A DNA stretch of 64,000 bases from contig NC_089315.1 in the NCBI RefSeq assembly GCF_036669915.1, positions 8,645,611-8,709,610 on the forward strand, given 5' to 3'. Positions 23,153 to 34,857 of the stretch are shown piece by piece (the stretch's first letter is position 1; each line of letters begins with the position of its first letter). Under the pieces are notes generated by a model that saw only the letters and a program-made list of their open reading frames with translations, did no database searches and was not told the origin of the DNA. The position numbers and the translations under genes were made by a program. This DNA comes from Pocillopora verrucosa. Lineage: Eukaryota > Cnidaria > Anthozoa > Scleractinia > Pocilloporidae.

Positions 23153-25808
23153 TTAACCAATTAGGATTTTGCTTCGCGAGAATTTGACCCTCCTCGCGCA
23201 AATGAATATTAGTAAAATGAATACTCCAACAGCCTCTATTCCACTTGCAAACAAGAAAGCTATGGGATATGACCTGGTCTTGTCAGCCACCAAACCTGAA
23301 AATATGATATAGAAGAAACCAATAGTGCAGTGTTAAGTCAAGGCTGAGGCAATGAGTATTAGCTTTACTTAGCCCATCTATTTTTCCGCGACTACAGCAA
23401 AGCTTTTTCTGTCCCTATACTGTTCTGAAACGAGTGAGAAGTGGTTACGGGGAGAAGATAAAATTCTAATTAACCTGTAATCATACCTGTTGACGAAGCC
23501 TCTATTCTATAAGTGAAAAGACGAGTTTGTCAGTAACGCTAGCGAAGTAGACATGGGTGAGGAGCTGTTTTCCCATTCTAGTCCATGTAACCCTTGCCCA
23601 CGAAGATTTCAGTACCGTCGTCCAGTTTTCTCATCGAAAAAAAAGAAGGCAAAACATTAATTTACGAAGGACTTTGTTTTTTCCACGATCAGATTTCATA
23701 AAAACGACAAATTCTTTTACATTTTCCTTCGTTCCTAATAATTCAATCACTATTCTGCGTGGACATTCTTTCATTTACTCTATCTTTCCTTCTATCTTAA
23801 TTATTATTTTTTTACTCTTTTCTTATCCATTTTCGTTTTTGTAAGAATATTTTCCACAAACCTCCGATGGGTGCACCAAACAAAATTGCCGAAGTAAGGC
23901 ACAATTGGTAAAAGCCAAACCCCTGCGCTCTTTGTTTCTGTGTGAGAACTTGCAAACAAGAAAGATTTACTCCAATAGTTATCAAACCATCAACGAGGCC
24001 ATATGAAATAGAAAAAAAGAGAAGCCACGTCCAGTTGATTGCCAAGGGCAGCAAAACAGAAGTCACTATTGCGCCGCACATACCGAATGCAAGTACCACA
24101 CTTTGCGAACCGATGACGTCACACAGCTTAGAGCCCAGTATTCTTGTAAGTAGAGATGTGATTCCAATGCAGGAATAAAGCCAAGCCACTAAATCAGTGT
24201 CGACACCGAGTTCCTCAGAGTACCGAGCCTAGAAAATACGACACAGTTTAGTAACCATATGTGTAAAATTATCTACAACCTTGAGGTTAATATTTCTCCC
24301 AGTCTTTCTTTCCAAGATTTTTCATCCCTGAAAGTATAACTTAATCAATGAATTGCTTCTATTTTTCTTTCCTTAGTCTTTGTTTCCTTTTTTGGGTTGT
24401 TTACTTTTTTTTTCGGTTAATTTATTTTATTTTTTTTATTCCTGTTCTACTCCAGTGACGAGACGCCTCAATTAAAGGGGACACTTGTGCTCTACAGATG
24501 CCTATTTGGTCCCGACTGAAAATATCCTCACTGATCTTGCCTATAGTTGGGACAGGTGTCCCTTGAAAGCTAAATATATCTGAAGCCATTATTGGGAATT
24601 TTAGTATTAAGCTCCCGTATGTATAACATAAAAAATCAGCACTAAGTTACTTACTAAATGGACGATGGGGATAGTATGGCCAATAAAGACGAAAAAGCTT
24701 GAAATGGCAAGTACTACAAATGTAATATTTCTCCACATAGACAGATCCAGAATTTTACTTGTTTCCTTCGTTTTGGATGATTTAGTTTCTTCAACACTTT
24801 CTCCGGCTTCTTCACAGGCCACATTGGGGTCCAGCGTCCAACCCATGACGAAAATTACCAAAGTGCAACCGCTCATGCCTCTGAAAGCGCCCCTCCAACC
24901 ATATGCATCTATGAGTGCCTGACATACGGGGCTCATAACAACTAATGAAGCCCCCGTACTCATTGTTATTAAGCCTGTGGCAAGCGAACGATGTTTGATG
25001 AAACATCGTGGGACAATCTCGAAGATTGAGATGTAAATAAGGCTTGAACCAAATCCAAATATTCCTCCGTAGGTGAGAAGCATAAGATAAAGATTGGGGA
25101 CTAGCGACGTCAATAAGAGTCCGGTTGCGCTCATCAGTGATCCACATACAACCACTGCACGTGCGCCAAAACGGTCTGTCAGTCTTCCAGCGATAGGACC
25201 AAAGAGACCAGAGGATGCCATGGCAAAAGAACCCATCCATGCTGAAGGACGAAAGAGATATCTTTGAAAATATTCGTATACTACCACATTCTACATCAAT
25301 CTGACTTAATACTTTGCGTTACTGAACTTGAATCTTGAAGTTTCGTCGCTTGGAAAAAAGTTGTCAGCTTAGAAGAAAATCACTTAAAATTAGATTACTA
25401 TAAAGTGACTATATTTGTGCATGTTACCAGTTTAAAGATTCTTCAAGATCTAAATCTGCGCGTGACAAGCGGCGGAAACAGGGAGATCTGAAAGACCTTT
25501 ACACCGTTTGTTGATTTACTGCTTTTTCGATGGTTAACAATAAAAAAATTCATACATTCCTACTCACCAGTATCAGATTTTCCTTCTTTAAAGTCATCAA
25601 GAAGAAAAGGAAATATTACTCCAAAACAATAGGCGCATCCTAAAACTATGATATTGGAAGCTGCTCCGACTGCACACACAACCCAAGCCCACTTTGTATC
25701 CGGCTGACGAAGTTTTCCCTCTTTGAACGTTTGGGTTTCATCGCCATTCTCGATTGATTGGGACACTGCCTTATTTTCCATTGTAATATCAACAGAGATC
25801 ATTGACAT
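23153..25808 (-). CDS. SLC16-like (monocarboxylate-transporter-like) carrier, copy A, 445 aa
   Basis: Four exons: 25568-25808, 24655-25241, 23862-24228, 23153-23295; all junctions keep frame. This is a 12-helix major facilitator. TM1 follows a WAWVV signature (the SLC16 motif is DGGWGWVV-like). The GLFGPIAGRLTDRFGAR loop, the KHRSLATGL motif and YGWRGAF are typical SLC16 features, and exon 4 supplies the last helix. SLC16 proteins carry lactate, pyruvate, aromatic acids or related solutes across membranes; the substrate here is unknown. The tail ends early: TAA at 23153-23155 replaces a CAA seen in the remnant copy, and a TGA follows, so 17 or so C-terminal residues are lost (the old stop would be 23099-23101). 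The exon 3 donor is weak (GTTTGT rather than GTAAGT). The ATG at 25808 is chosen as first; ATG at 25781 is also possible. Confidence 0.85.
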
Positions 25809-28149
25809 TAAACAAGCGTCAAGCAAGGTGACAGGCTTAACTGAAAAGAGTACGGAGAAGTTCAGTAAAAACTGAGAAATTTTCTCACTTTGTTCTCATG
25901 CAAAGAATTAAGGCCGTCCTTTGATATGTCACGCAACACTTGACTTAACAGGAAGCATTACGTGACATTAAAGAAAATGGCCCAAAAGGAGAATTCTTAC
26001 TCTCGTTTCAGCTCTGTGGTAGGAAGATGAGAGATCCTGGGAATGAGGGTGTGTGACTCTGATTAACTTTTACAGCTACATCTTCTAAAATGTTTTACAG
26101 GTGCTTCCTATCCTGAGGGTAATATTTTCAGATTAAGAACCAAAGATTTTATCCGAGTTTACGATCTAATCTGCGATTCAGTCGACTTACAGGAGAAGCC
26201 TCCGAACAAACCGACAACGCTGGCACCGATCGGACGAATCTCCTAATCTACGACTAAGTTTAGTAGAGGAATCCTTCTCCAAAATTGGCTACATAAAATT
26301 TATCCACAGCCACTTTACACATGCTTTAGAACGAGGCATTAATGCATACAAATTTACACAAACTTTCGTGGCATACGCGTTACATCGAGGAATATTCACA
26401 ACTTCCGAAGCATGGAAAGCATTCTATAATTGGAGATTCGAAGGGATTGCATATCAAAATACTTTTATAGCTATTTGCGATTCAGCATTTACCAACATGC
26501 AACAGACCGGGACTGACTTTCTTTTTATTTCACTAAATAATTTTGTCACATGTGTTTCCAGGAGCCTGGCGCACTACCTTAAATTGGTATCATACTTTAC
26601 TCTTATATGTTATGCTCTTGACATGTTTGAGGGACATTAAATCATGAAATAATTCTCGCAGCGATGTTTTCCGACTTCTGTACAAGTTGAAATAATAGGC
26701 TTTATTTTGCAACGTGAGGAACATTTTTTGCGCCGATCATGGTATTGCTGTCCAGCCCCCTCTCTTGTCCATTCCCAAAGCTCATATGAAGCATTTCAAA
26801 GCCATAATTTTCCGGCTTCAGTTCGAGACGTTCATCTCCTGTTCACTCATAAAACATTACAACTGAAGGCAAAAAAAGTCATAAAAAGGTTTGAAATTAT
26901 TTGAGGGGGTTTCGGCCAGGATAAGTTGATTACGTAATGTTTTCAAAAATGATTTGTCTGGGTTTTCGGCTAGGACAGGTTGATTACGTAATGTTTTTAA
27001 AGTAAGACCGGATGTACAACTCTGATGTACAACCCAACTGGAGTACCTGCTTTTCGAAGCTGATCTTGAGATGAAACCTTTCTTGTATACGTACCTCGTG
27101 CAAAACTGGGGTGGTTAGATTCTTTCAAGCAGACTCCCTCGAGAACTTACTCGCGTGGTGTTCAGTCAAAAGAACAGGGTGCTGCTTTATGGTTTGTAAA
27201 CATTATGTATTGTTTAGGCTTGGGACAGAACTCATCTGCATCGCAAATGCAGTCCACCTTTTATTCAACAAATATTTTAAACAATGTAAAGGGAATTAGC
27301 GAGATTTCAGGCTTAGTTTGGGTATCCCAGGTTTGCCTGCAGACGGAGGGGTTGTTACGTAAGTATCACTAACTAGTACACAACATTTTCCCTAGTGTAC
27401 TAGCTCATTGCTTACATTACCATCTTCTCGGGCGGCATAAAATGACACCAAAACTCTAACGTCTTTTACCGTTTCAGCCGTTTGGGTCGACATTCTTTCA
27501 GATCTTTCATTCGATGGATTCGAACACTTTCTGGTCTTTCTGGATACGATCTGAAGCGCTACCACGACCAGGCGGTATACAATAATAACACTAAAGGTCA
27601 TGGTCCATGTGCAATTGTTAACTATATCAACTTATGCCTATTGTGTTACCATTGTTTGGACCTACTACGAAGATCAAAGACATCAAAGGTCAAGCAAAGA
27701 TCAGCAAAGGACGGAAAAGACCAGAAAACAGTGTCACGGCTGCCAAGGTTTATTGATCTTTGTTGAGAACTCTGCAATACCTTACGTTCAAATCCCGTAC
27801 GGCCCAGAACTTTTTTCAGGCCTTATTTTCACAACTAGTTCACCAGTATTCATAATTGCGAGGATCGCTTCTATATTTGTTTCTTCAAAGCAGTGCACAC
27901 ACACGATTTTCATATATTTACAGTCATGTATCTTCAGTTCTGATCTATACAAAGTGCAAAGTTGAATTTAAATGTATAACAAAATGCTAATTGGACAAAT
28001 AAACAATAGAAACAGAACAATGAATGCAATTACAAGGAAAGTTTCAAATTAACATGATAAAGTTGATGATCAAGTAGATCTTGTTTTAGTGTTAATGAAC
28101 CAGGATAATACAATAGGCCAATAAGGAACATGATTAGGTGCATATATTA
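25809..28149. other. Long intergenic stretch, no supported gene
   Basis: Open frames of 60-120 codons occur on both strands (for example 26368-26640 plus, 27392-27601 minus), without recognised domains or splice chains. A 54 bp tandem duplication lies at 26908-27000. If copy A has a 5' untranslated exon it would lie here; the sequence just above 25808 ends an acceptor-like TTTTCAG at about 25841. Confidence 0.45.
26908..27000. repeat. Tandem duplication, 54 bp period
   Basis: A unit with TTTCGGC, then (A/C)AGGTTGATTACGTAATGTTTT in the second copy, begins near 26910 and again near 26964. The copies differ at a handful of sites. The unit contains the palindrome TTACGTAA. Confidence 0.75.
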
Positions 28150-28167
28150 CGTAAGGCATGTTACGTA

Positions 28168-29507
28168 CTACATGTCCCAAAGCGGTACTTTAAATAGCCA
28201 AGTTGCATACATGTTTGTCAATTGTAGCTTTAAGATTTGGTCGTGAATATTAAAGTTTTGGTCAGCCGCTTTAAATCCACAGTGTAGTGATGTTATTCCG
28301 CGCTTGGATACAACAGATCTCTTGTTAAATCTAGCTGCTGGAGGTGTGTCGCCTTTTTCAATGCAAACATCATGCAAAACTACACTCGCAAGAGTTGTTG
28401 TCTTCACTCGAGTCGGTCCACCCTCATTCATCCTTAAAAGAACACTCCACCGTCCTTTCAGTTGTCCATAGGTGCCTTCTGTGACCATCCTAGTTCGACT
28501 TAACCAGTAATTGAAGTATCTGTGTTTCTCTGTTAATACTGCATTTCTGTGGGGTTTTAGGAGCTACGGCTGGAACGGAAAAGCGGAATCCCCGAGATAA
28601 GTGGACGCACAATCACATCAGCTATCTTAAGTCCAATATCTGGGAGAAAATTCTGTTCTTTTAACTTTTCCCAGATATCGTAGCCTGAAGATGATGGCAT
28701 CATGAGAGTTAGCCGGAAAGCCGCAGCTGCCCCAAAAAAACCTATATCTTAAATCTACCATGGCCATCAACACCACTGAATAACAGTTTTTAAAATTATG
28801 GTATTCTTTACACGAGGCGGCTCCTCCTGGTGGGCATTTAATCAGAATGTGGCAACCATCAATTGCAATCCTACAGAAAGGAAACTGCCACCTGTCATTC
28901 ATTTCCTTCATCTAATCTTTAAGTCCTGCTCGATAGGTGGCATGTGCTTTATAACACATTTTTGTCAAATGCAATCAACGATTAGTTCACAAACCTGAGT
29001 CACAATCTCGCGTACAGCTGAAATACCCAGTCAGTATTTTCGCTCTAGTGTAATGATAGTCCAGACTATCGTCTGGAAAGAGGGGACGTCTGCCATTCAG
29101 GGGATATTGGGTCTTCATTTTTTTATTGTCTGGCGTTCCAAGTCATTTCAGATTCGACTCAGAATGAAATTAAAAGAATCCTTCGAAATCCTGAAATTTT
29201 TCTTAAATCTTTCATGGATATACATGTTCCATACTATCTCCCGATAGGTTTTGTTTCTCGCCAAATGTCGGCAAGGTCGTTGATAAACTCTATCGGTAGC
29301 CATAGATTGCTTACGTGTGAGCAATAAAAGCTCAACCGAAGGAAATAAAAGAATCATCCGCTTCCTTCGTAATGCAACATACATGAGGGCACTTTCTGAA
29401 GACATCCTTATGCGCTGGTTTCCCTGAAAAAGCGTCCTAATGAAAGCTATCCTTTCTTTCAACCTACCATCTTGAAAGTTGAATTTTGGCGCGAAAATTA
29501 TTATCAC
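28168..29507 (-). pseudogene. Broken PIF/Harbinger (HARBI1-type) transposase
   Basis: Three minus-strand frames line up as one DDE_Tnp_4 transposase: 29148-29507 (N-terminal part with basic helical region), 28627-28911 (AIDGCHI with the first catalytic Asp, then GSCGFPANSHDA with a second acidic motif) and 28168-28488 (C-terminal GTYGQLKGRW segment). The pieces are split by stops and frameshifts, including a stop at 29148 and a frame change near 28690, and the stretch around 28920-29147 is full of stops. The gene is dead. No convincing terminal inverted repeats were found around it, and it does not share ends with the Myb-carrying element at 20.8-22.4 kb. Confidence 0.85.
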
Positions 29508-30097
29508 CCCCAGTCCCTTGCGTATGTGCTATTAGGTGCAACACACGATACGCCAATGTCACCAATGTCGCTCCACAGTCGAGCCTGATTAAATTAGGTT
29601 CGGCGCATGAGTGGAGCGGCTTTTGAACAAGGCCTTAGTCTTGTAAACCACCGTCACGCGGCTTGTTAAATAAAAAAATCACGCATCACATTGAGATGTC
29701 CGGTCCCGCGTCACGCGGATATTAATTTGGGTTCAATCACGTGTCACCCTGCAAATTTTGGGTCTAAGGCCTCATCCGTATAAATGAAACACATACTCCT
29801 CGAAACATTTTCGGCTGCAGAAGGAATGCAACTCAATTAATCTTCTGTTGTAGCGTAGTTGGTTTATCAGCCCTTTTTGTTGGAAGCACCTTGTTTCTTT
29901 TATGTTACCCAAATTTTATTTTAATTTCATTAAATTCAACCACCAATTAATTTCTGTAGAAAGACTAAATGAAAATTGTAGCTACAGAATTGGTTGTAAA
30001 CAAAAATAATTTTGAATGATTTCCTAAAGATTACGTTCATAGTGAGTACACTGAACACGCACAAGTGTAATGGAAATAGTTGTACGTATTAATATAA
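29508..30097. other. Intergenic stretch
   Basis: No gene seen. It contains the probable polyadenylation signal of the downstream transporter copy B (minus strand, 29915-29920). Confidence 0.5.
29915..29920 (-). terminator. Polyadenylation signal for SLC16-like copy B
   Basis: TTTATT on the plus strand (AATAAA on the coding strand) lies 178 bp after the copy B stop codon. Confidence 0.45.
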
Positions 30098-33000
30098 TTA
30101 TAAGACAGTTTCCTTTTCTATCACTAGCAGCACAGTTGAAGATGAGTTCTCTGAGTCAGTCTGGATTTTCGTCTGCGAGAATTCGACTCTCCTCACACAA
30201 ATAAATATAAGCAAAATCAAGACTCCTACAGCCTCGATTCCACCTGCACACAAGAAAGCAGTAGGATACGAGTTGGTCTTGTCAGCCACTAAACCTGGAA
30301 ATACAATCAAGAGAATAAATAGTCTATTAAGAACATTTAGAATCGGTCGTTTTAATGTTCCTGAGGGGCTTATTTCTGTGTGCATTTTAAAACAAACTAA
30401 AGCAGACGTTTTCAAAAACAACAAGATTTAGAACTGCAATACCTTCGTTCGCTCGTTTGTACCTTCGTTCGCTCGTTTTAACTTCGTTCGCTCGTTTGTT
30501 CGTCGGTTCATAAGTTCGTTTGTTTGTGAATTCGTTCCTTCATTCATTTCTTTCTTTCTTCATTCATTCTTTCAGTTAACGTCATTTCCTTCTTTTCTTT
30601 ATTTTTCTCTTCTTTATTTCATTCATTTTTTTCATTCTCAGATTTTTTGCCCTAACAACTTACACATTCGAATTTTTTAGACTTACCTCCAATTGGTGCA
30701 CCAAACAAAAGCGCCGTACAAACACACAATTGATAAAAGCCAAATCCCTGAGCTTTCTGTCTCTGAGTCAGAATTTGTAAGGATGAAAAAACTGCTCCAA
30801 CGGCTATCAGACCATCAGCAAGGCCATAGACTATAGAAAAACAAAGTAGCCACGTCCAGTTAGTAGCTAGGGGTAACAAAACAGAATCAGCCACCGCACC
30901 AACTGTTCCAAATACGAGCAGCACTCTATGAGGGCCGATGATGTCACAAAGCTTGGACCCCAGTATTCTGGTTAGAAGAGATGAGAGTCCAATGCAGGAG
31001 TAAAGCCATGTCATTAAATTTTTGGTGACACCGAGATCCTCACTGTACCTGCCCTAAGAAATTCAAAGAAATAGTTAAGCAGTCGTTAGGTGGTGGTGTA
31101 AGACTATTTTTTCTAGATAATTTCCCTGGCTTAACAGCAATGGAATCTTTCTACCGGGGCAATCAAATTATGCAGGCTCATACTGTGTCATTAGGCCTGT
31201 CCCGATTGTTTCCGGCAACTTTTAGCTCTTGGAGCAATTTTTGCGGTTCTAGTAACTTCGAGCAATTTTTGCCTTTCTAAATAATTCTTGGGTAAATTAT
31301 TGCTTTAAAGGGCATATCAAGCTTGAAAAAGTCAACAATTTCATGAAAAACTAACCGATAACCTGTCACTTGTCGACGTTTCGCAAGCCTTTTGCGATCA
31401 GTATCTAATATTATAACTGATATTTGGCTAAATTGACGTTCGACAAGACGTCAAGTGAACCTTTTGATTTGTTCCTTTAGTATTAAGTATCTTTAAATTT
31501 CTCCCATATTTGCGAGCGACTCTTTAATGGAAAATTTCAAGCTATTTTTCTTCACAGATGTTTAGCAATTATTGTGTACAACCAAAAAATTTCAACTGTA
31601 CGCGAGGTTGTGACTAATTAAAGTTTATATAAAAATATCAAGAAATTTAGGTAGCAACTTTTTAAATTCAGGTAACAACTTTTTGGCATTCAAGTGAGCA
31701 ACTTTCCAGCATTTTACGAGTACAATCGGTACAGGCCTAACGTCATTAAAGAAGATCCATAGTTCAGACTGATTTTGTTTTAGAGATACTGTTAAACGAT
31801 AAAAATACAACTATGTTAATCTGAAATATCGTAAGAGTTTCCTTATATTGGTGTTGGGGAAAGGAATGGAAATATCATATTACTTTAAACCATTCCTGCA
31901 AAAATATTATAAAAAGGCAGGTTGATTACTTCTTATTCCTTTTGGAAGTCTTATCTTAAAGGTAGAGTTTGGTCACGTTTTCCACGTCATGATCGTGAAG
32001 TTGACATGGAAACAGTTGTTCAGTTTCTACGGTAAGGTATGCGCCTTCGAGTCATTTGCGCAGTTACAAAATCAATTCCTACATTAAATTTCTTATTCTT
32101 ACAGTTGAGATCGGCCAGAACAGAAACGAGATTGGTAATATAAAAATCATAACTAACCTATTGACAGAATATTATTCACATCTGAAGGGGTATCTTAAGA
32201 GAAAATTGCCTTAGAAGACCGTTACATAGCAACATCATGATTAGAAAAGTTGGAGAAGAGGGGGCGTTCACAAGTACCGCCCCCAAGTTGCTACGTGCTA
32301 GTCATAATAACTATCTAATTGCGAAACATGAAGGGTATTACATGTTTTAGACCTTTAAGAACGAGAGGTGTCGAACGTGACCTTTTACCAGAGAGATTCA
32401 CTCTTCTTGGATTAACAAATTAACTTAATTAATAACATAGCTTTCCCAAGACACTATCACGAGTTCTAATTACCGTAGAAACTGAACAACTGTTACCATG
32501 TCAACTTCGCAATCATAACGAGGAAAACGTGACCAAACTCTACCTTTAAGATAAGACTCCCAAAAGGAATAAGAAGTAATCAACCTGCCTTTTTATAATA
32601 TTTTTGCAGGAATAGTTTAAAATAATATGATATTTCCATTCCTTTCCCCAACACCAAAATAAGGAAACTCTTACGATATTTCAGATTAAATATAGTTGTA
32701 TTTTTATCGTTTAACAATACGCATTTACCCTCATCAATGGAACACCTGTTTTCGAGAAACACTAATTTTGGTTCCGAAGGAATCCCATTAACGTTTCCAC
32801 AACCTCGTTGCCAGCCCTTTTCCCCCTTGTTTGACTGCCCTCAAGCGAGGGAAAAAAGAGCCTGGAGACGAAGTTGACGTCTTCACGGTGTTGCTATGTG
32901 TCCAGAGCTCTGAAGCAAGCAAGCACTGCTAAAGCGCAAATGAAAAAAAGTTTAGGCCTGTCTCGGCCCCCTATTGCAGCTACCGAACGATTTCGATAAA

Positions 33001-34857
33001 ACAAGAATAATCTGTGAACTACTTACGAAATGTACGGTAGGGATGGTATGGCCGATAAAGACAAAAAAACTCGTGACACAAAGCACTACAAATGTAACAT
33101 TTCCCCACATCGAAAAATCCAGAATTCTACATGTTTGCCGCGATTTGAATGGTTGAGTTTCCTCGACTGCTACTTCGGCTTCTTCATTGGCAACGTTGGG
33201 ATCCAGAGTCCAAGCAATAAAAAAAATTATGGAAACAAAACAACCCATGCCTCTAAATGCACCCCTCCAACCGAAGAGATCAACAAGTGCTTGACACATA
33301 GGACTCATGACAACTAATGAAGCCCCCGTACTCATTGTTATTAGGCCTGTAGCTAGCGATCGATGTTTGATGAAATATCGAGGGACGATCTCGAAGATTG
33401 AGATGTAAATAAGGCTTGAACCAAATCCAGACATTCCACCGTACGTAAGAAGCATTAGATAAAGATTGGGAACTAGTGAGGTCAGCATGAGTCCAGCTGC
33501 GCTCATAAGTGATCCACAAATAACCACTACACGTGCGCCAAAACAATCTGTCAGTCTTCCAGCAACAGGACCGAAGAGGCCAGTGGCTGCAATGGCTAAT
33601 GATCCTACCCATGCTGAAATAAAATATGTTTTATGCACTGGACCACCACGTGAAATGCACGAGGGAAGAATTTAACTTTTCATAATCAGGCTGCCTTTGT
33701 CAATTCATTCCCTCGGCCACAAACAAGCAAGTTTTGGCTTTTTATCTTCTTGGGAAATTTGTGAATGCTCTCAAGAGGGCCTCGTTGCATGGGGATGGTT
33801 CATGGACGGGGATGGTTAATTTTTTTCCATGGTGAAAAGGAAAAATGTTTACGGTTAACTCTCTTTTACGACTAACGGTTAAAATTTTTCGTTTGCAGTT
33901 TTACAGCTAACGGTCAACCTTACTGAGACCCTCTCAAAAAATTGATATGCTTACTTAACAATTTTTTTTCTGCGTTTGGCTTATCAAACGCCTGAATTAC
34001 ATCGATTACCGTAAAAAAAAGTCCACCCCTCTGTGAGTTTGAAGATTTCAACCTTTAGGAGGGGATTTCAGGGCAAACTCAGGAGGACCCAAAAGGCAGG
34101 TCACCACACCTTAATGAATGTTGTATAGAGCGTATGTTTCTTCCGATAAAAACTTACAATATTTAAACCTTTTAAGTACATGACGGTCCAGGAAGGGGGG
34201 GGGAGGGAGGAGAGAAGAGGAGCTCATCAGTAACTCGAAGCTCCGACGGAGGAGCCTATCAAAGTGCATGTGGAGAGCGCATGAGAGACCCAGTTCTCAC
34301 CGGAGCGTTTTATGGTTTTATACTCAGTCCTAAACTCGAAGCGCATCAACTATGTATCCACCCTTCGCGGTTCCCAATTTTAACCATAAACTCAGGATTC
34401 AATATCAGCCTTGTTGAGCTCAATGAGCTTCGTTCATAAGGAACAGCTTTCTCCTAGCTCACTGTATCAAATAGGGCCTCTTTTTCAATTTTAGTGGTTC
34501 ACCCTTCGCTAGGTCGTGGCGTGGGGGAAGGGGGGGGGGGGGCCTCCAGCTCCGGGCGCTTTTTCCCTTTGTACGACTCAGTCAATGTGTATCAGAGAAA
34601 AAGTGCTTATGAAAGCTGATCCTATACTACTCACCGGTATTTGATTTTCCTTCGTTAAACTCGTCGAGGAGAAAAGGAAATATAATACCAAAGCAGTACG
34701 AACACCCTAAAACGATGATCAAAGAAACCACTCCAACTACACACACAATCCAAGACCAGTATGTATCTGGTTGACGTGATTTTCTTTCATTCTCCGTCCT
34801 TGTTTCTTTCACAGTCTCTTTGACACGAAAGCCGGAGACTGAGGCTTCTACTTTCAT
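30098..34857 (-). CDS. SLC16-like (monocarboxylate-transporter-like) carrier, copy B, 457 aa
   Basis: Four exons: 34635-34857, 33027-33613, 30687-31053, 30098-30294. Exons 2 and 3 are 587 and 367 bp, exactly as in copy A, with the same phases, so the two arose by tandem duplication. The protein is a 12-helix major facilitator with the SLC16-like YWSWIV start of TM1, GLFGPVAGRLTDCFGAR, KHRSLATGL, FGWRGAF, and an acidic, Lys-rich loop before TM7. Unlike copy A it keeps the full C-terminal tail (ends ETVL) and a consensus exon 3 donor (GTAAGT). Intron 2 is 1,973 bp against 426 bp in copy A, largely because of a 927 bp foldback element. Likely a plasma-membrane solute carrier; substrate unknown. 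Confidence 0.9.
30440..30560. repeat. Low-complexity TTCG/TTCA repeat in copy B intron 3
   Basis: CTTCGTTCGCTCGTTT occurs three times at about 30441-30499, followed by degenerate TTCATT units. It is a simple repeat without coding content. Confidence 0.75.
31790..32716. mobile_element. Foldback/MITE element with 246 bp inverted arms
   Basis: The left arm (31790-32035) and right arm (32470-32716) are inverted copies of each other at high identity. They start TGTTAAACGATAAAAATACA and end TTTCTACGGTAA, with a 434 bp unmatched centre. ATAC flanks both outer ends (31786-31789 and 32717-32720), a probable 4 bp target-site duplication. The arms hold no real gene. It sits in intron 2 of SLC16-like copy B and is absent from the matching intron of copy A. 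Confidence 0.88.

Noticed and set aside
26368..26640. 90-residue plus-strand frame that looks protein-like
   Set aside because: No known domain, no start context or splice partner, and other frames nearby are closed. Kept only as part of the intergenic description.
27392..27601. Minus-strand 69-residue frame with a hydrophobic start and basic stretch, somewhat like the fifth helix and third loop of a GPCR
   Set aside because: A stop lies about 11 codons upstream, no other helices or splice partners were found, and the resemblance is only compositional.
20782..29507. One large Harbinger element spanning both the Myb gene and the transposase
   Set aside because: The inverted ends close around the Myb gene alone (20782-22441), and an SLC16-like gene lies between the two.
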